Below the pieces are notes generated by a model that was not told where the DNA came from, searched no databases, and saw only the letters and a list, made by a program, of their open reading frames with translations. This document shows positions 14,730 through 22,549 of a DNA stretch of 64,000 nucleotides, one piece after another (the stretch's first letter is position 1; every line of letters begins with the position of its first letter). The DNA comes from Sediminibacterium sp. Its GTDB lineage: Bacteria > Bacteroidota > Bacteroidia > Chitinophagales > Chitinophagaceae. The stretch covers positions 62,001-126,000 of the forward strand of contig JAEUVE010000007.1 of assembly GCA_016786865.1 (NCBI GenBank), written 5' to 3'. A program made the translations under genes and the position numbers.

Positions 14730-15530
14730 ATGCAACAACTGTATATCATCAAAATTGGAGGGAATATTGTAGACGATGAGTCTGCACTTTCGTCCTTCCT
14801 GCAGTCGTTCGCAAATATTCAGGGACATAAAGTGTTGGTGCATGGTGGCGGTAAGCTGGCTACCAGGCTGGCAGAGGCCATGGGGATTCAACAACAGATG
14901 GTGGATGGAAGACGGATCACCGATGCAGAAACACTGAAGATTGTAACCATGGTATATGCAGGTTACATCAATAAAAATATTGTAGCACAGCTCCAGCTGC
15001 TTAAATGCAATGCTGTTGGAATCAGTGGCGCCGACGGTAATGCCATTCTTGCTCATAAAAGAGAAAAACCGGGCCAGTCCGGAGCAGCCATCGATTACGG
15101 CTTTGTGGGAGATGTAGATCTGGTAAATGCAGCATTCTTTCAACAACTGCTGGAGCAGCGTATTACGCCCGTAGTGGCACCTATTACGCACAACGGCGTT
15201 GGTCAGTTGCTGAATACCAACGCGGATACCATTGCCCAGGAAACTGCTACCGCACTAAGTGCTTTTTACGATACCACACTGATTTATTCATTTGAAAAAT
15301 CGGGTGTATTGCTGGATACAAATAATGAAAACTCCGTTATCCCGGAAATTCGACCGGGTTACTTCCGGGAATTAAAAACAAAAGAATTGATATTCGCCGG
15401 AATGATACCAAAGCTCGACAATGCTTTTTCGGCTATCAACAAAGGAGTAACAAAAGTCATTATTGGTAACGCAAATCACCTGGAACAACTCATACAAGGA
15501 AGTTCCGGAACAACTATTTTAAATGAATAA
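14730..15530 (+). CDS. argB: N-acylglutamate kinase
   Basis: ArgB phosphorylates the gamma-carboxyl of N-acylglutamate. The 266-residue product has the amino-acid kinase features IIKIGGNIVDD (residues 5-15), LVHGGGKLATRLAEAMG, and a later NADTIAQETA segment. It lacks the N-terminal helix found in arginine-inhibited hexameric kinases, so feedback inhibition by arginine at this step is not obvious; that fits control by the leader instead. It overlaps the next gene by 8 nt. In the succinyl pathway the substrate would be N-succinylglutamate. Confidence 0.93.
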   Translation: MQQLYIIKIGGNIVDDESALSSFLQSFANIQGHKVLVHGGGKLATRLAEAMGIQQQMVDGRRITDAETLKIVTMVYAGYINKNIVAQLQLLKCNAVGISGADGNAILAHKREKPGQSGAAIDYGFVGDVDLVNAAFFQQLLEQRITPVVAPITHNGVGQLLNTNADTIAQETATALSAFYDTTLIYSFEKSGVLLDTNNENSVIPEIRPGYFRELKTKELIFAGMIPKLDNAFSAINKGVTKVIIGNANHLEQLIQGSSGTTILNE

Positions 15531-16587
15531 CAATACATTATACACGGCAGCAGTTGAATTATTAATACAACTGATTGCAACCCCCTCTTTCAGCAAAGAG
15601 GAAGACAAGACCGCTTTGATCCTTGAACAGTTTTTTCGGTCACATGGCATACCCACAAATCGACTTCTGAACAATGTTTGGGCAGTGAATCAACATTATG
15701 ATGCCTCAAAGCCTTCTCTTTTACTCAACTCTCATCACGATACGGTTAAACCAAACAAGGGATACACTTTAGATCCATTTGATCCCTTACAACAGGATGG
15801 TAAGTTGTTTGGTCTTGGCAGCAATGATGCCGGAGGTTGTCTGGTTTCATTGGCAGCTACATTCCTCCATTTTTATACAGCTGAAAATTTAGCCTACAAC
15901 ATTGTGTTTGCAGCAAGTGCTGAGGAAGAAATTTCCGGAACCAATGGTATTGAGGCCCTTTTGCCCCATCTGCCTTCGTTGGCGTTTGGTATTGTTGGAG
16001 AACCCACTTTGCTGAATATGGCTGTTGCCGAAAGGGGCTTAATGGTGCTGGATGCGGAAACTTTTGGTGTGGCCGGGCATGCAGCCAGAAACGAGGGTGA
16101 GAATGCTTTGTATAAGGCAGTAAAAGATATTGAGTGGATTCAAAATCACCGCTTCGAAAAAGTGAGTGATTTGTTGGGCGAGGTGAAGATGACGGTAACT
16201 TCATTTCAAACAGACAATAAACAGCACAATGTGGTTCCTGCGCATGCGCAATACCTGATAGATGTTCGGGTAAATGAGCTTTATTCTTTTGAAGAAGTGC
16301 TGGAGGTACTGAAACAGCATGTGTCTGCTACCATTACCCCCAGAAGTACGCGGTTGAGATCTACTTCTATATCGCTTGATCATCCTTTGGTACAGGCTGG
16401 TATTCAGCTGGGGAGATCCTATTATGGCAGTCCTACTACCAGCGATAAGGCATTGATGCATTTCCCTACCCTCAAAATGGGGCCGGGAGACAGCGCCAGA
16501 AGCCATACGGCCAATGAATTTATTTACCTTGATGAAATCAGGCAGGGTATTGATATGTATATTCAGCTTTTAAAACAGGTATTATGA
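15523..16587 (+). CDS. argE: M20-family acylornithine/acylcitrulline deacylase
   Basis: The 354-residue product is an M20 metallopeptidase: LLNSHHDTVKP supplies the first metal histidine and aspartate, GLGSNDAGGC the bridging aspartate, FAASAEEEISG the catalytic glutamate pair, and GEPT and SHTANE the last ligands. It removes the acyl group in arginine synthesis; after an ArgF' enzyme the substrate is acylcitrulline, not acylornithine. It overlaps argB by 8 nt and argH by 4 nt (ATGA), so translation is probably coupled. The gene name reflects pathway role; closeness to E. coli ArgE was not tested. Confidence 0.88.
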   Translation: MNNNTLYTAAVELLIQLIATPSFSKEEDKTALILEQFFRSHGIPTNRLLNNVWAVNQHYDASKPSLLLNSHHDTVKPNKGYTLDPFDPLQQDGKLFGLGSNDAGGCLVSLAATFLHFYTAENLAYNIVFAASAEEEISGTNGIEALLPHLPSLAFGIVGEPTLLNMAVAERGLMVLDAETFGVAGHAARNEGENALYKAVKDIEWIQNHRFEKVSDLLGEVKMTVTSFQTDNKQHNVVPAHAQYLIDVRVNELYSFEEVLEVLKQHVSATITPRSTRLRSTSISLDHPLVQAGIQLGRSYYGSPTTSDKALMHFPTLKMGPGDSARSHTANEFIYLDEIRQGIDMYIQLLKQVL

Positions 16588-17918
16588 AGTTGTGGAGCAA
16601 AACAAACACCAGTACTGCAGCAGCTGTAGATCAGTTCACTGTTGGAAGAGACAAGGAGTTTGATCAGTTGCTGGCCCCCTTTGATGTATTGGGGTCTATT
16701 GCGCATACCAAAATGCTGGCCTCTGTTGGACTACTCAGTGCTGCAGAATCTGAATTGCTGGTAAAAGCGCTACAGAAAATCTATACAAAAGTTACGGCAG
16801 AAGGATTTACTATTCCTGCTGGTGTGGAAGATATCCATTCTTATGTAGAGTTCCTGCTTACCGAAGAATTGGGAGATGCCGGTAAAAAAATTCACAGTGC
16901 CAGAAGCAGAAATGATCAGGTGCTGGTGGATATTAAATTGTTTCTCCGGTCTTCGATAAAAGAGCTGGTAACGGAAACGGTGCAGCTGTTTACCTTGCTT
17001 CAGCAGCAGAGTGAAAAATACAAAGCACATTTATTACCTGGATATACACACCTGCAACTTGCTATGCCCTCTTCGTTTGGATTGTGGTTTGGCGCTTATG
17101 CAGAAAGCCTGGCAGATGATATGGTGGTACTGGAGGCTGCCTATAAAGTGGTGAATAAGAATCCGCTTGGATCTGCAGCAGGTTATGGTTCATCCTTCCC
17201 AATCAACAGAACGCTTACAACCGAACTATTGGGCTTTGATAACCTGAATTACAATGTGGTATATGCCCAAATGGGAAGAGGCAAAACAGAAAGAATTGTG
17301 GCTTCTGCCATAGCGAATATTGCGGATACGCTAGCCAGACTTAGTATGGATATGTGTTTATACCTGAACCAAAACTTCAGTTTTGTTTCGTTCCCTGCAG
17401 AACTGACTACCGGCTCCAGTATTATGCCACATAAAAAGAACCCGGATGTTTTTGAACTGGTAAGGTCTTATTGCAATCGCTTAAAAGCCCTCCCGAACGA
17501 AATCACCATGATGACCACCAATCTTCCTTCAGGATACCAGCGCGACCTGCAATTGCTGAAAGAGCATTTATTTCCTGCCTTTACTGAACTGCGCAATTGC
17601 TTGCAGATGGTACACCTGATGTTGTCGCATATTGAAGTAAAGGCATCCATTGTAGAAGATGAAAAATACCGCTTCCTGTTCAGTGTGGAAGAGGTGAATA
17701 AGCTTGTGCTAAATGGCATTCCATTCCGGGATGCTTATAAACAAGTGGGCGAAGCAATTGAAAAAGGACGATTTACTTATACCACTCAGGTTCAACATAC
17801 CCATGAAGGGAGCATTGGTAATCTTTGCACCGAAAAGATTGCAGCAATGATGAACAAAACAGTTGAAGGCTTTGAATTTATCAAGCCGGAAAAAGCCATA
17901 CAATCACTTTTATCCTGA
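16584..17918 (+). CDS. argH: Argininosuccinate lyase
   Basis: ArgH splits argininosuccinate into arginine and fumarate. The 444-residue product contains the fumarase/lyase superfamily signature SSIMPHKKNPD near residue 278, HSARSRNDQV near residue 102 and GYTHLQLAMP near 152, the three conserved segments that build the active site. The start codon overlaps the end of the deacylase gene (ATGA). It is the last arginine gene of the operon. No carbamoyl-phosphate synthase gene occurs in the window. Confidence 0.96.
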   Translation: MKLWSKTNTSTAAAVDQFTVGRDKEFDQLLAPFDVLGSIAHTKMLASVGLLSAAESELLVKALQKIYTKVTAEGFTIPAGVEDIHSYVEFLLTEELGDAGKKIHSARSRNDQVLVDIKLFLRSSIKELVTETVQLFTLLQQQSEKYKAHLLPGYTHLQLAMPSSFGLWFGAYAESLADDMVVLEAAYKVVNKNPLGSAAGYGSSFPINRTLTTELLGFDNLNYNVVYAQMGRGKTERIVASAIANIADTLARLSMDMCLYLNQNFSFVSFPAELTTGSSIMPHKKNPDVFELVRSYCNRLKALPNEITMMTTNLPSGYQRDLQLLKEHLFPAFTELRNCLQMVHLMLSHIEVKASIVEDEKYRFLFSVEEVNKLVLNGIPFRDAYKQVGEAIEKGRFTYTTQVQHTHEGSIGNLCTEKIAAMMNKTVEGFEFIKPEKAIQSLLS

Positions 17919-17945
17919 TATTGCACTTCATAACGACTATTAACA

Positions 17946-18671
17946 ATGAAAAAAATCTTCTTTGCTTTTATTTTCGGAACAGCTGCACTTACTGCTGCTG
18001 CTCAGGCCAAAACAACCAAGCCCGCTCCAAAAACAGCCGGCAAACCTGCTGTGGCAACTACCACTGCGGCTTTTAAAAACAGCACCGACAGCGCCAGCTA
18101 TGCATTGGGTATGCGTATTGCACAAAATCTGAAATCGCAGGGGCTGGATCCATTGAATCTGTCCGTTTTTCAGAAAGGAATGACCGATGCTCTACAAGGT
18201 AAAAAACCACTGATTGCCGATGAGTTGTTAGATAATTGCATTGGCAGTTTTCAGCAGGCTGTAAGTGCCAAAAAAGCCTTAGTGGCCCGTAAGGCCGCAA
18301 CAGAATTTCTGGCTGCAAATGGCAAACGCAAAGGCGTGGTTACACTTCCCAGTGGAATGCAATACGAAATCATCAAGGCAGGTACTGATACCGTAAAGCC
18401 AACCCTGGCCAGTAAAGTGAAATGCCATTACCATGGAACACTGATCAATGGAGATGTTTTTGACAGCTCTGTAGAAAGAGGAGAGCCTATCAGTTTCCCT
18501 TTGGGTAATGTAATCAGAGGCTGGCAGGAAGGATTGCAGTTGATGACAGTGGGCAGCAAATGGAAGTTGTTCATCCCTGCAGATCTGGCCTATGGTGATC
18601 AGCAAAAAGGAGATAAAATTGTTCCTGGTTCCCTGCTGATATTTGAAGTGGAATTATTGGGGGTTGAATAG
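17946..18671 (+). CDS. FKBP-type peptidyl-prolyl isomerase, exported
   Basis: This 241-residue protein has a signal peptide (about 1-20, no lipobox cysteine), an Ala/Lys/Pro-rich spacer, an FKBP_N dimerisation domain (about 47-130, DSASYALGMRIAQNL) and a C-terminal FKBP domain (about 150-241) with YHGTLINGDVFDSS, GWQEGLQLM, KLFIPADLAYG and IFEVELLGVE. This is the layout of FkpA/Mip periplasmic folding catalysts. It begins 27 nt after argH and no clear promoter is seen between them, so it may be read through from the arginine operon. A strong hairpin with a T-run lies 58 nt after its stop. Confidence 0.92.
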   Translation: MKKIFFAFIFGTAALTAAAQAKTTKPAPKTAGKPAVATTTAAFKNSTDSASYALGMRIAQNLKSQGLDPLNLSVFQKGMTDALQGKKPLIADELLDNCIGSFQQAVSAKKALVARKAATEFLAANGKRKGVVTLPSGMQYEIIKAGTDTVKPTLASKVKCHYHGTLINGDVFDSSVERGEPISFPLGNVIRGWQEGLQLMTVGSKWKLFIPADLAYGDQQKGDKIVPGSLLIFEVELLGVE

Positions 18672-18676
18672 TACTA

Positions 18677-18713
18677 TTAACCTTGGTTAACCTTTGAGCA
18701 AAGTTGGTTAACC
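18677..18713 (-). promoter_or_regulatory. Shared 37-nt element, copy 1 (upstream of barrel gene)
   Basis: Read on the minus strand, three GGTTAA half-sites start at positions 1, 22 and 32 of the element (spacings 21 and 10 nt), with TTTGCTCAAA between the first two. It matches the copy at 22468-22504 at 31 of 37 positions without gaps. Position 1 lies 46 nt before the barrel gene ATG. Direct half-sites at about one helical turn are typical of OmpR-family regulators, and such a regulator is encoded at 24272. Confidence 0.65.
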
Positions 18714-18729
18714 CTTTATACAAGAGAAG

Positions 18730-18780
18730 CCGGCTACTTTCGTATACAAAAAGTTGTACATGAAAGTAGTCGGTTTTTTT
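18730..18780 (+). terminator. Terminator-like hairpin containing the start codon of the barrel gene
   Basis: Bases 18730-18747 pair with 18756-18773: 18 positions, one A-C mismatch and two G-T pairs, 8-nt loop, then seven Ts. It has the form of an intrinsic terminator for the FKBP gene. The ATG of the barrel gene (18760-18762) lies in the 3' arm. TACTTTCG at 18735-18742 in the 5' arm is a possible -7 box (7 of 8); a transcript starting from it would lack the 5' arm and so escape the hairpin. Confidence 0.7.
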
Positions 18781-21567
18781 ATGGTCTTTTTTCTAATCGG
18801 TGTTTCACTGAGCGCACAATCTTCTGGTTCTGTCGTTACCGGCAGGGTATATGATTCTTTGTATAAAAAGGGACTTTCGTATGCTACCGTATCGGTGGTG
18901 CAGGAACAGGATTCTACCCTGGTAAGCTTTACCAGGGCCGATTCTACGGGTAAATTCAGGCTATCCGGAATTCCCAAGGGGAACTACCTGATTTCTTTTT
19001 CTTATGTAGGGTACCTTCCGGTCTGGAAGTCCGTTCGAATTAATGCAGGCGAACAGCTCAGTCTTGGAGATGTGCCGGTTACCGATTTGCAGCATGCAGG
19101 GGAGGTAATCGTTACGGCAAAACGACCGCCCGTAACCATTAACAACGATACAGTAGAATTCAATACGGAGAATTTCAAAACACAGCCAAATGCGGTGGTA
19201 GAGGATCTTTTGAAGAAACTGCCGGGAGTAACGGTTGATAAAGACGGGACCGTTCAGGTAAATGGACAGCGGGTAAATCGTTTCCTGGTGAATGGAAAAG
19301 AGTTTTTTACCGGCGATCCCAAACTGGCAACTCGCAACCTGGATGCGGATGCAATAGATAAGGTTCAGGTATTTGATAAGAAAAGTGACCGTTCTGAGTT
19401 TACTGGTGTGGATGATGGTCAGTCTGAGAAAGCAATCAATCTTAAACTAAAGAAGGATCGCAACAATGCTTTATTTGGAAAAATTACCGCCGGAGCAGGT
19501 ACTAAAGAGCGCTATGATGCACAGGCCAATGTGAACCAGTTTAAAGGCGACCGGCAGGCATCCTTTATTGGCATGGGAAACAACACCAACCGGCAGGGAT
19601 TTTCATTGTCTGATGTAATGAATTTTACCGGAGAACTGGCCAGAGGTGCAAGAAACGGAGGTGGTGTGAATATACGGATCGGACCAAATGAAGATAATGG
19701 AGGATTACCGGTATCTGGAATGGGTCCTAATCAGCAAGGTATTGCTACCACCTATGCCGGCGGGCTGAATTATAATAATAGCTGGAACAGGAAAACGGAC
19801 TTGAATCTGAACGGGATTGGCTCGGATGTAAACCTTTCCACCAATCGGGAAATCAGCCGGCAGAATCTTTTGCCTGGTAATAGTTTCATCTACAATTCTA
19901 CCAGCAGTGATGTAAAGCAAAGCCGGCAGCAACGCCTCAATGCTATGCTGGATCAACGTTTTGACAGTTTTACTTCTATCAGGTTTACTCCACAAATTAC
20001 CCTGCAGCAAAACGACAACAAAAGCAGCAGCAATTATATTTCGTCTGATCAGACTGGTGTGAAGCTGAACGAAGGCTCTGCCTTGTCACAAACTCATTCT
20101 GAAGCTTTTAACCTGAACAGCAATCTCCTTTTAAGACACCGGTTTAAAAAGAAGGGACGTACCATTTCATCGACCATCAGCCTGGCCTACAATTCCAGTA
20201 AGCAGAATGGGAATCTTCGTACTGCCAACCGCTTTTATACAGGGGGCATCGCATTACCTGATTCGGTGATTGAACAGATCAACAGCAGGAATGCAGACAC
20301 CAGAAGCATTGGCGCCAATCTGGTGTATACGGAGCCGGTTGGGAAAACATCTCTGCTGGAGTTCAGTGGCTTTTATAATACAAATACAGGTAAGAGTATC
20401 AGGAATACCTATGATTACAATGGGCTAAGCGGAAAATATGATCGAAGGAACCTATTGCTCAGTAACGATTTCAACAGCAGGTACCAGTATGGTGGCGGTG
20501 GAATCAACTTCCGGTCTAATATTAAAAAGCTCAGCATTACTACCGGAGCCAATCTGCAGTTTGCGGCACTGGAGAGTTCCAATAATTCTACTGCAAGTTT
20601 TATTCAACGCTCTTTTACCGATGTGTTACCCTCCCTAAATATTCAGTACCGGCGAAGGAATACGAGTGCTTTGGGACTCATTTACAGCACATCTACTGCA
20701 CAGCCCTCTACTTTTCAGCTACAGCCGGTGGCGGATATCAGCGATCCGCTGAATACCTACGTGGGTAATCCTGATCTCAAAAGAAGTTATACCCAATCGG
20801 TTACTCTGAATATGTCGTCTGTGGATATTTACACCCAGAATAACCTGTTTGCTTATCTGTCTTATTCAAAAACGGATGATGCAGTGGTAACTTCGGATAT
20901 CATTAAGCCCAATGGTTCAAGGATATCTACTCCGGTTAATGCCAACGGAAATTATTATCTGGTAGCCAGCGTAAATGCCGGTAAGCCCCTCAAGAAACTT
21001 AAATCGAGAGTAGATCTGGGGATCAGTGCCAATTTGTTCAGGAACATGAGCCTGGTGAATGGTGTTGAGAATGCCATTGACAATTACAGTATTACGCCCA
21101 ATATCGGATATAATTTTGCTATTGATACCACCATCGATATTTCCTTTAGGGCCAGATTGAATTTGAATACCGCCAAATATGCCTTGCAACCACAATTGAA
21201 CAACAGCTATGTACAACAGGTATTCAGTTTTGATATGAACAATTATTTGCCCGGTGGATTGGTACTGAATAACGACTTGAATATGACCGTGAACAGTGGG
21301 CGTTCCGATGGGTTTAACGCCACTATACTGTTGTGGAATTTGTCGTTGTCTAAGAGTTTCCTGAAGCAGAAAAGAGCTGAACTGCGCTTCTCTGTGATGG
21401 ACCTGCTCAATCAAAATGCAGGTATCAACAGAACAGCCAATCAAAACTTTGTACAGGATACCCGGTACAATGTTTTGCAACGCTACTTTCAGTTAAGTTT
21501 CAGCTACCGTCTCAACAGATCGGGCGATATAAACGGAGGAGCAAGGGTGATGTTCAGGGCTATGTAA
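18760..21567 (+). CDS. Outer-membrane beta-barrel protein, paralogue of 6545-9403
   Basis: The 935-residue product has a signal peptide (about 1-20), a carboxypeptidase regulatory-like domain (TGRVYDSLYKKGLSYATVSV), a plug-like region (NAVVEDLLKKLPGV, RFLVNGKEFFTGDP, IDKVQVFD) and a beta-barrel of about 700 residues (OMP_b-brl_3 type). A TTG two codons upstream is also possible, but the ATG starts the signal peptide cleanly. Its upstream region carries the 37-nt element shared with the GLPGLI/kinase promoter region, and its start codon lies in a terminator-like hairpin. A bidirectional terminator separates it from the convergent GLPGLI gene. Substrate unknown; no SusD-like partner. Confidence 0.88.
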   Translation: MKVVGFFMVFFLIGVSLSAQSSGSVVTGRVYDSLYKKGLSYATVSVVQEQDSTLVSFTRADSTGKFRLSGIPKGNYLISFSYVGYLPVWKSVRINAGEQLSLGDVPVTDLQHAGEVIVTAKRPPVTINNDTVEFNTENFKTQPNAVVEDLLKKLPGVTVDKDGTVQVNGQRVNRFLVNGKEFFTGDPKLATRNLDADAIDKVQVFDKKSDRSEFTGVDDGQSEKAINLKLKKDRNNALFGKITAGAGTKERYDAQANVNQFKGDRQASFIGMGNNTNRQGFSLSDVMNFTGELARGARNGGGVNIRIGPNEDNGGLPVSGMGPNQQGIATTYAGGLNYNNSWNRKTDLNLNGIGSDVNLSTNREISRQNLLPGNSFIYNSTSSDVKQSRQQRLNAMLDQRFDSFTSIRFTPQITLQQNDNKSSSNYISSDQTGVKLNEGSALSQTHSEAFNLNSNLLLRHRFKKKGRTISSTISLAYNSSKQNGNLRTANRFYTGGIALPDSVIEQINSRNADTRSIGANLVYTEPVGKTSLLEFSGFYNTNTGKSIRNTYDYNGLSGKYDRRNLLLSNDFNSRYQYGGGGINFRSNIKKLSITTGANLQFAALESSNNSTASFIQRSFTDVLPSLNIQYRRRNTSALGLIYSTSTAQPSTFQLQPVADISDPLNTYVGNPDLKRSYTQSVTLNMSSVDIYTQNNLFAYLSYSKTDDAVVTSDIIKPNGSRISTPVNANGNYYLVASVNAGKPLKKLKSRVDLGISANLFRNMSLVNGVENAIDNYSITPNIGYNFAIDTTIDISFRARLNLNTAKYALQPQLNNSYVQQVFSFDMNNYLPGGLVLNNDLNMTVNSGRSDGFNATILLWNLSLSKSFLKQKRAELRFSVMDLLNQNAGINRTANQNFVQDTRYNVLQRYFQLSFSYRLNRSGDINGGARVMFRAM

Positions 21568-21587
21568 GTTTGAAGCCTGGCTAAAAG

Positions 21588-21619
21588 AAAGCGGCTGACT
21601 CTTTAGAGTCAGCCGCTTT
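21588..21619. terminator. Bidirectional terminator between the barrel and GLPGLI genes
   Basis: A perfect 14-bp stem (AAAGCGGCTGACTC with its complement, 4-nt loop TTTA), T-rich on the plus side and A-rich (T-rich on minus) on the other. It lies between two convergent genes and can serve both. Confidence 0.9.
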
Positions 21620-21635
21620 TATGTGTGGGTATAAA

Positions 21636-22433
21636 TTAATTCCTGTTGATGCGGAACATTCCCGGTCCTTGCTGATTCAGCATTTCTGTAATCATTTTCT
21701 GGTATTCTGCTCTGCTTACTACTTTCCCTTTGGTGGGCTCTTTCAGTTCTTTCCGGTTTACGGTGTTTTTTACTTCCAGTGCTTTAAAAATTGTAGCGCT
21801 GTTGTCTACGTCTATCTCCAGAATTAATCCGGGCAACATGCCATGGCTTTCAGGTCCGGCCGGAGTAATGAAATCTGTAGTGTACCATGCAATTACTTCT
21901 ACTTCTCTGGATTTAGGAGCAGCTGTATCCGTGGTATTGCTGCCGCCTGGTCCGGAAGCAATGCGCATGGTTCTGACTGCCTGTGTAATTTTTTTGGAAG
22001 CCTTTTTGCAAGTATATCCCAATATTGTTTTGGTTTCATCGCTCAACTTCCAGGGTTGCTGCTGAATACTATCTGTAATAAGGAAGTTTTTTCCTCCTAT
22101 TTCGGTCATCTGAACAGATTTTTTTCCGGAAAAATTCTTGTAGAGATCACCTCCATCAGCTCCGCCAATACGAATCTGCATTCCGCCAACATTTCCGCCG
22201 GAAAAAGGATCGGGCGCTTCTTCCTCGGGTTGCAGCCGATATATGGATACGCTGTCGCTGAAGAGCAGCAAATGTTTGGTGGTACGGAACTCCGGAATAA
22301 ATGCTTTCATCTGCTCATTGGGCAGATTGCGGTGGGCGTTTATTTTTCGCTCATATAAAATGGTGCCTTCTTTTTGCTGGGCTCCAACGCAGGTGCTGGC
22401 TGCCAGAAAAGCAGCCGTGATCCATTTTTTCAT
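21636..22433 (-). CDS. GLPGLI family secreted protein
   Basis: The 265-residue product has a signal peptide (about 1-18) and the family motif as MLPGLILEID near residue 210, with ILGYTCKKA near 138 and an acidic middle region containing a Gly-rich stretch. GLPGLI proteins are exported Bacteroidota proteins of unknown role that often accompany outer-membrane barrel proteins of the type encoded next door. The gene is divergent from the kinase gene. Its promoter has an exact -7 box (TAGTTTTG at 22457-22450), with the 37-nt element starting 10 nt upstream of it. Coregulation with the barrel protein and the kinase pair is inferred. Confidence 0.87.
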   Translation of the reverse strand: MKKWITAAFLAASTCVGAQQKEGTILYERKINAHRNLPNEQMKAFIPEFRTTKHLLLFSDSVSIYRLQPEEEAPDPFSGGNVGGMQIRIGGADGGDLYKNFSGKKSVQMTEIGGKNFLITDSIQQQPWKLSDETKTILGYTCKKASKKITQAVRTMRIASGPGGSNTTDTAAPKSREVEVIAWYTTDFITPAGPESHGMLPGLILEIDVDNSATIFKALEVKNTVNRKELKEPTKGKVVSRAEYQKMITEMLNQQGPGMFRINRN

Positions 22434-22449
22434 AAATAATATTTTGAGC

Positions 22450-22457
22450 CAAAACTA
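22450..22457 (-). promoter_or_regulatory. -7 box (TAGTTTTG) for the GLPGLI gene
   Basis: An exact TAnnTTTG match, 16 nt before the ATG at 22433. Position 1 of the 37-nt element begins 10 nt further upstream, so a bound regulator would touch the -33 region. Confidence 0.55.
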
Positions 22458-22467
22458 AACCAGCCAG

Positions 22468-22504
22468 TGTTAAACAGCCTTGCTCAAAGGTTAATTAAGG
22501 TTAA
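22468..22504 (+). promoter_or_regulatory. Shared 37-nt element, copy 2 (GLPGLI/kinase divergent region)
   Basis: Half-sites TGTTAA (22468-22473), GGTTAA (22489-22494) and GGTTAA (22499-22504), with CTTGCTCAAA between the first two. It has the same spacing as the copy at 18677-18713 and 31 of 37 identical bases. Relative to the GLPGLI gene it has the same orientation and similar distance (34 nt to the ATG) as copy 1 has to the barrel gene (46 nt). Confidence 0.65.
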
Positions 22505-22532
22505 GAGCGTACAGCTCGCCAGGCAGGTTGAT

Positions 22533-22540
22533 TATATTTG
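22533..22540 (+). promoter_or_regulatory. -7 box (TATATTTG) for the histidine kinase gene
   Basis: An exact TAnnTTTG match ending 9 nt before the ATG at 22550, so the leader is a few bases at most. The 37-nt element ends 28 nt upstream, allowing autoregulation. Confidence 0.55.
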
Positions 22541-22549
22541 TACCAAGGC

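Noticed and set aside
14199..15191. 330-codon minus-strand open frame across argF' and argB
   Set aside because: It spans two well-supported arginine genes on the other strand and its product has no domain-like pattern.
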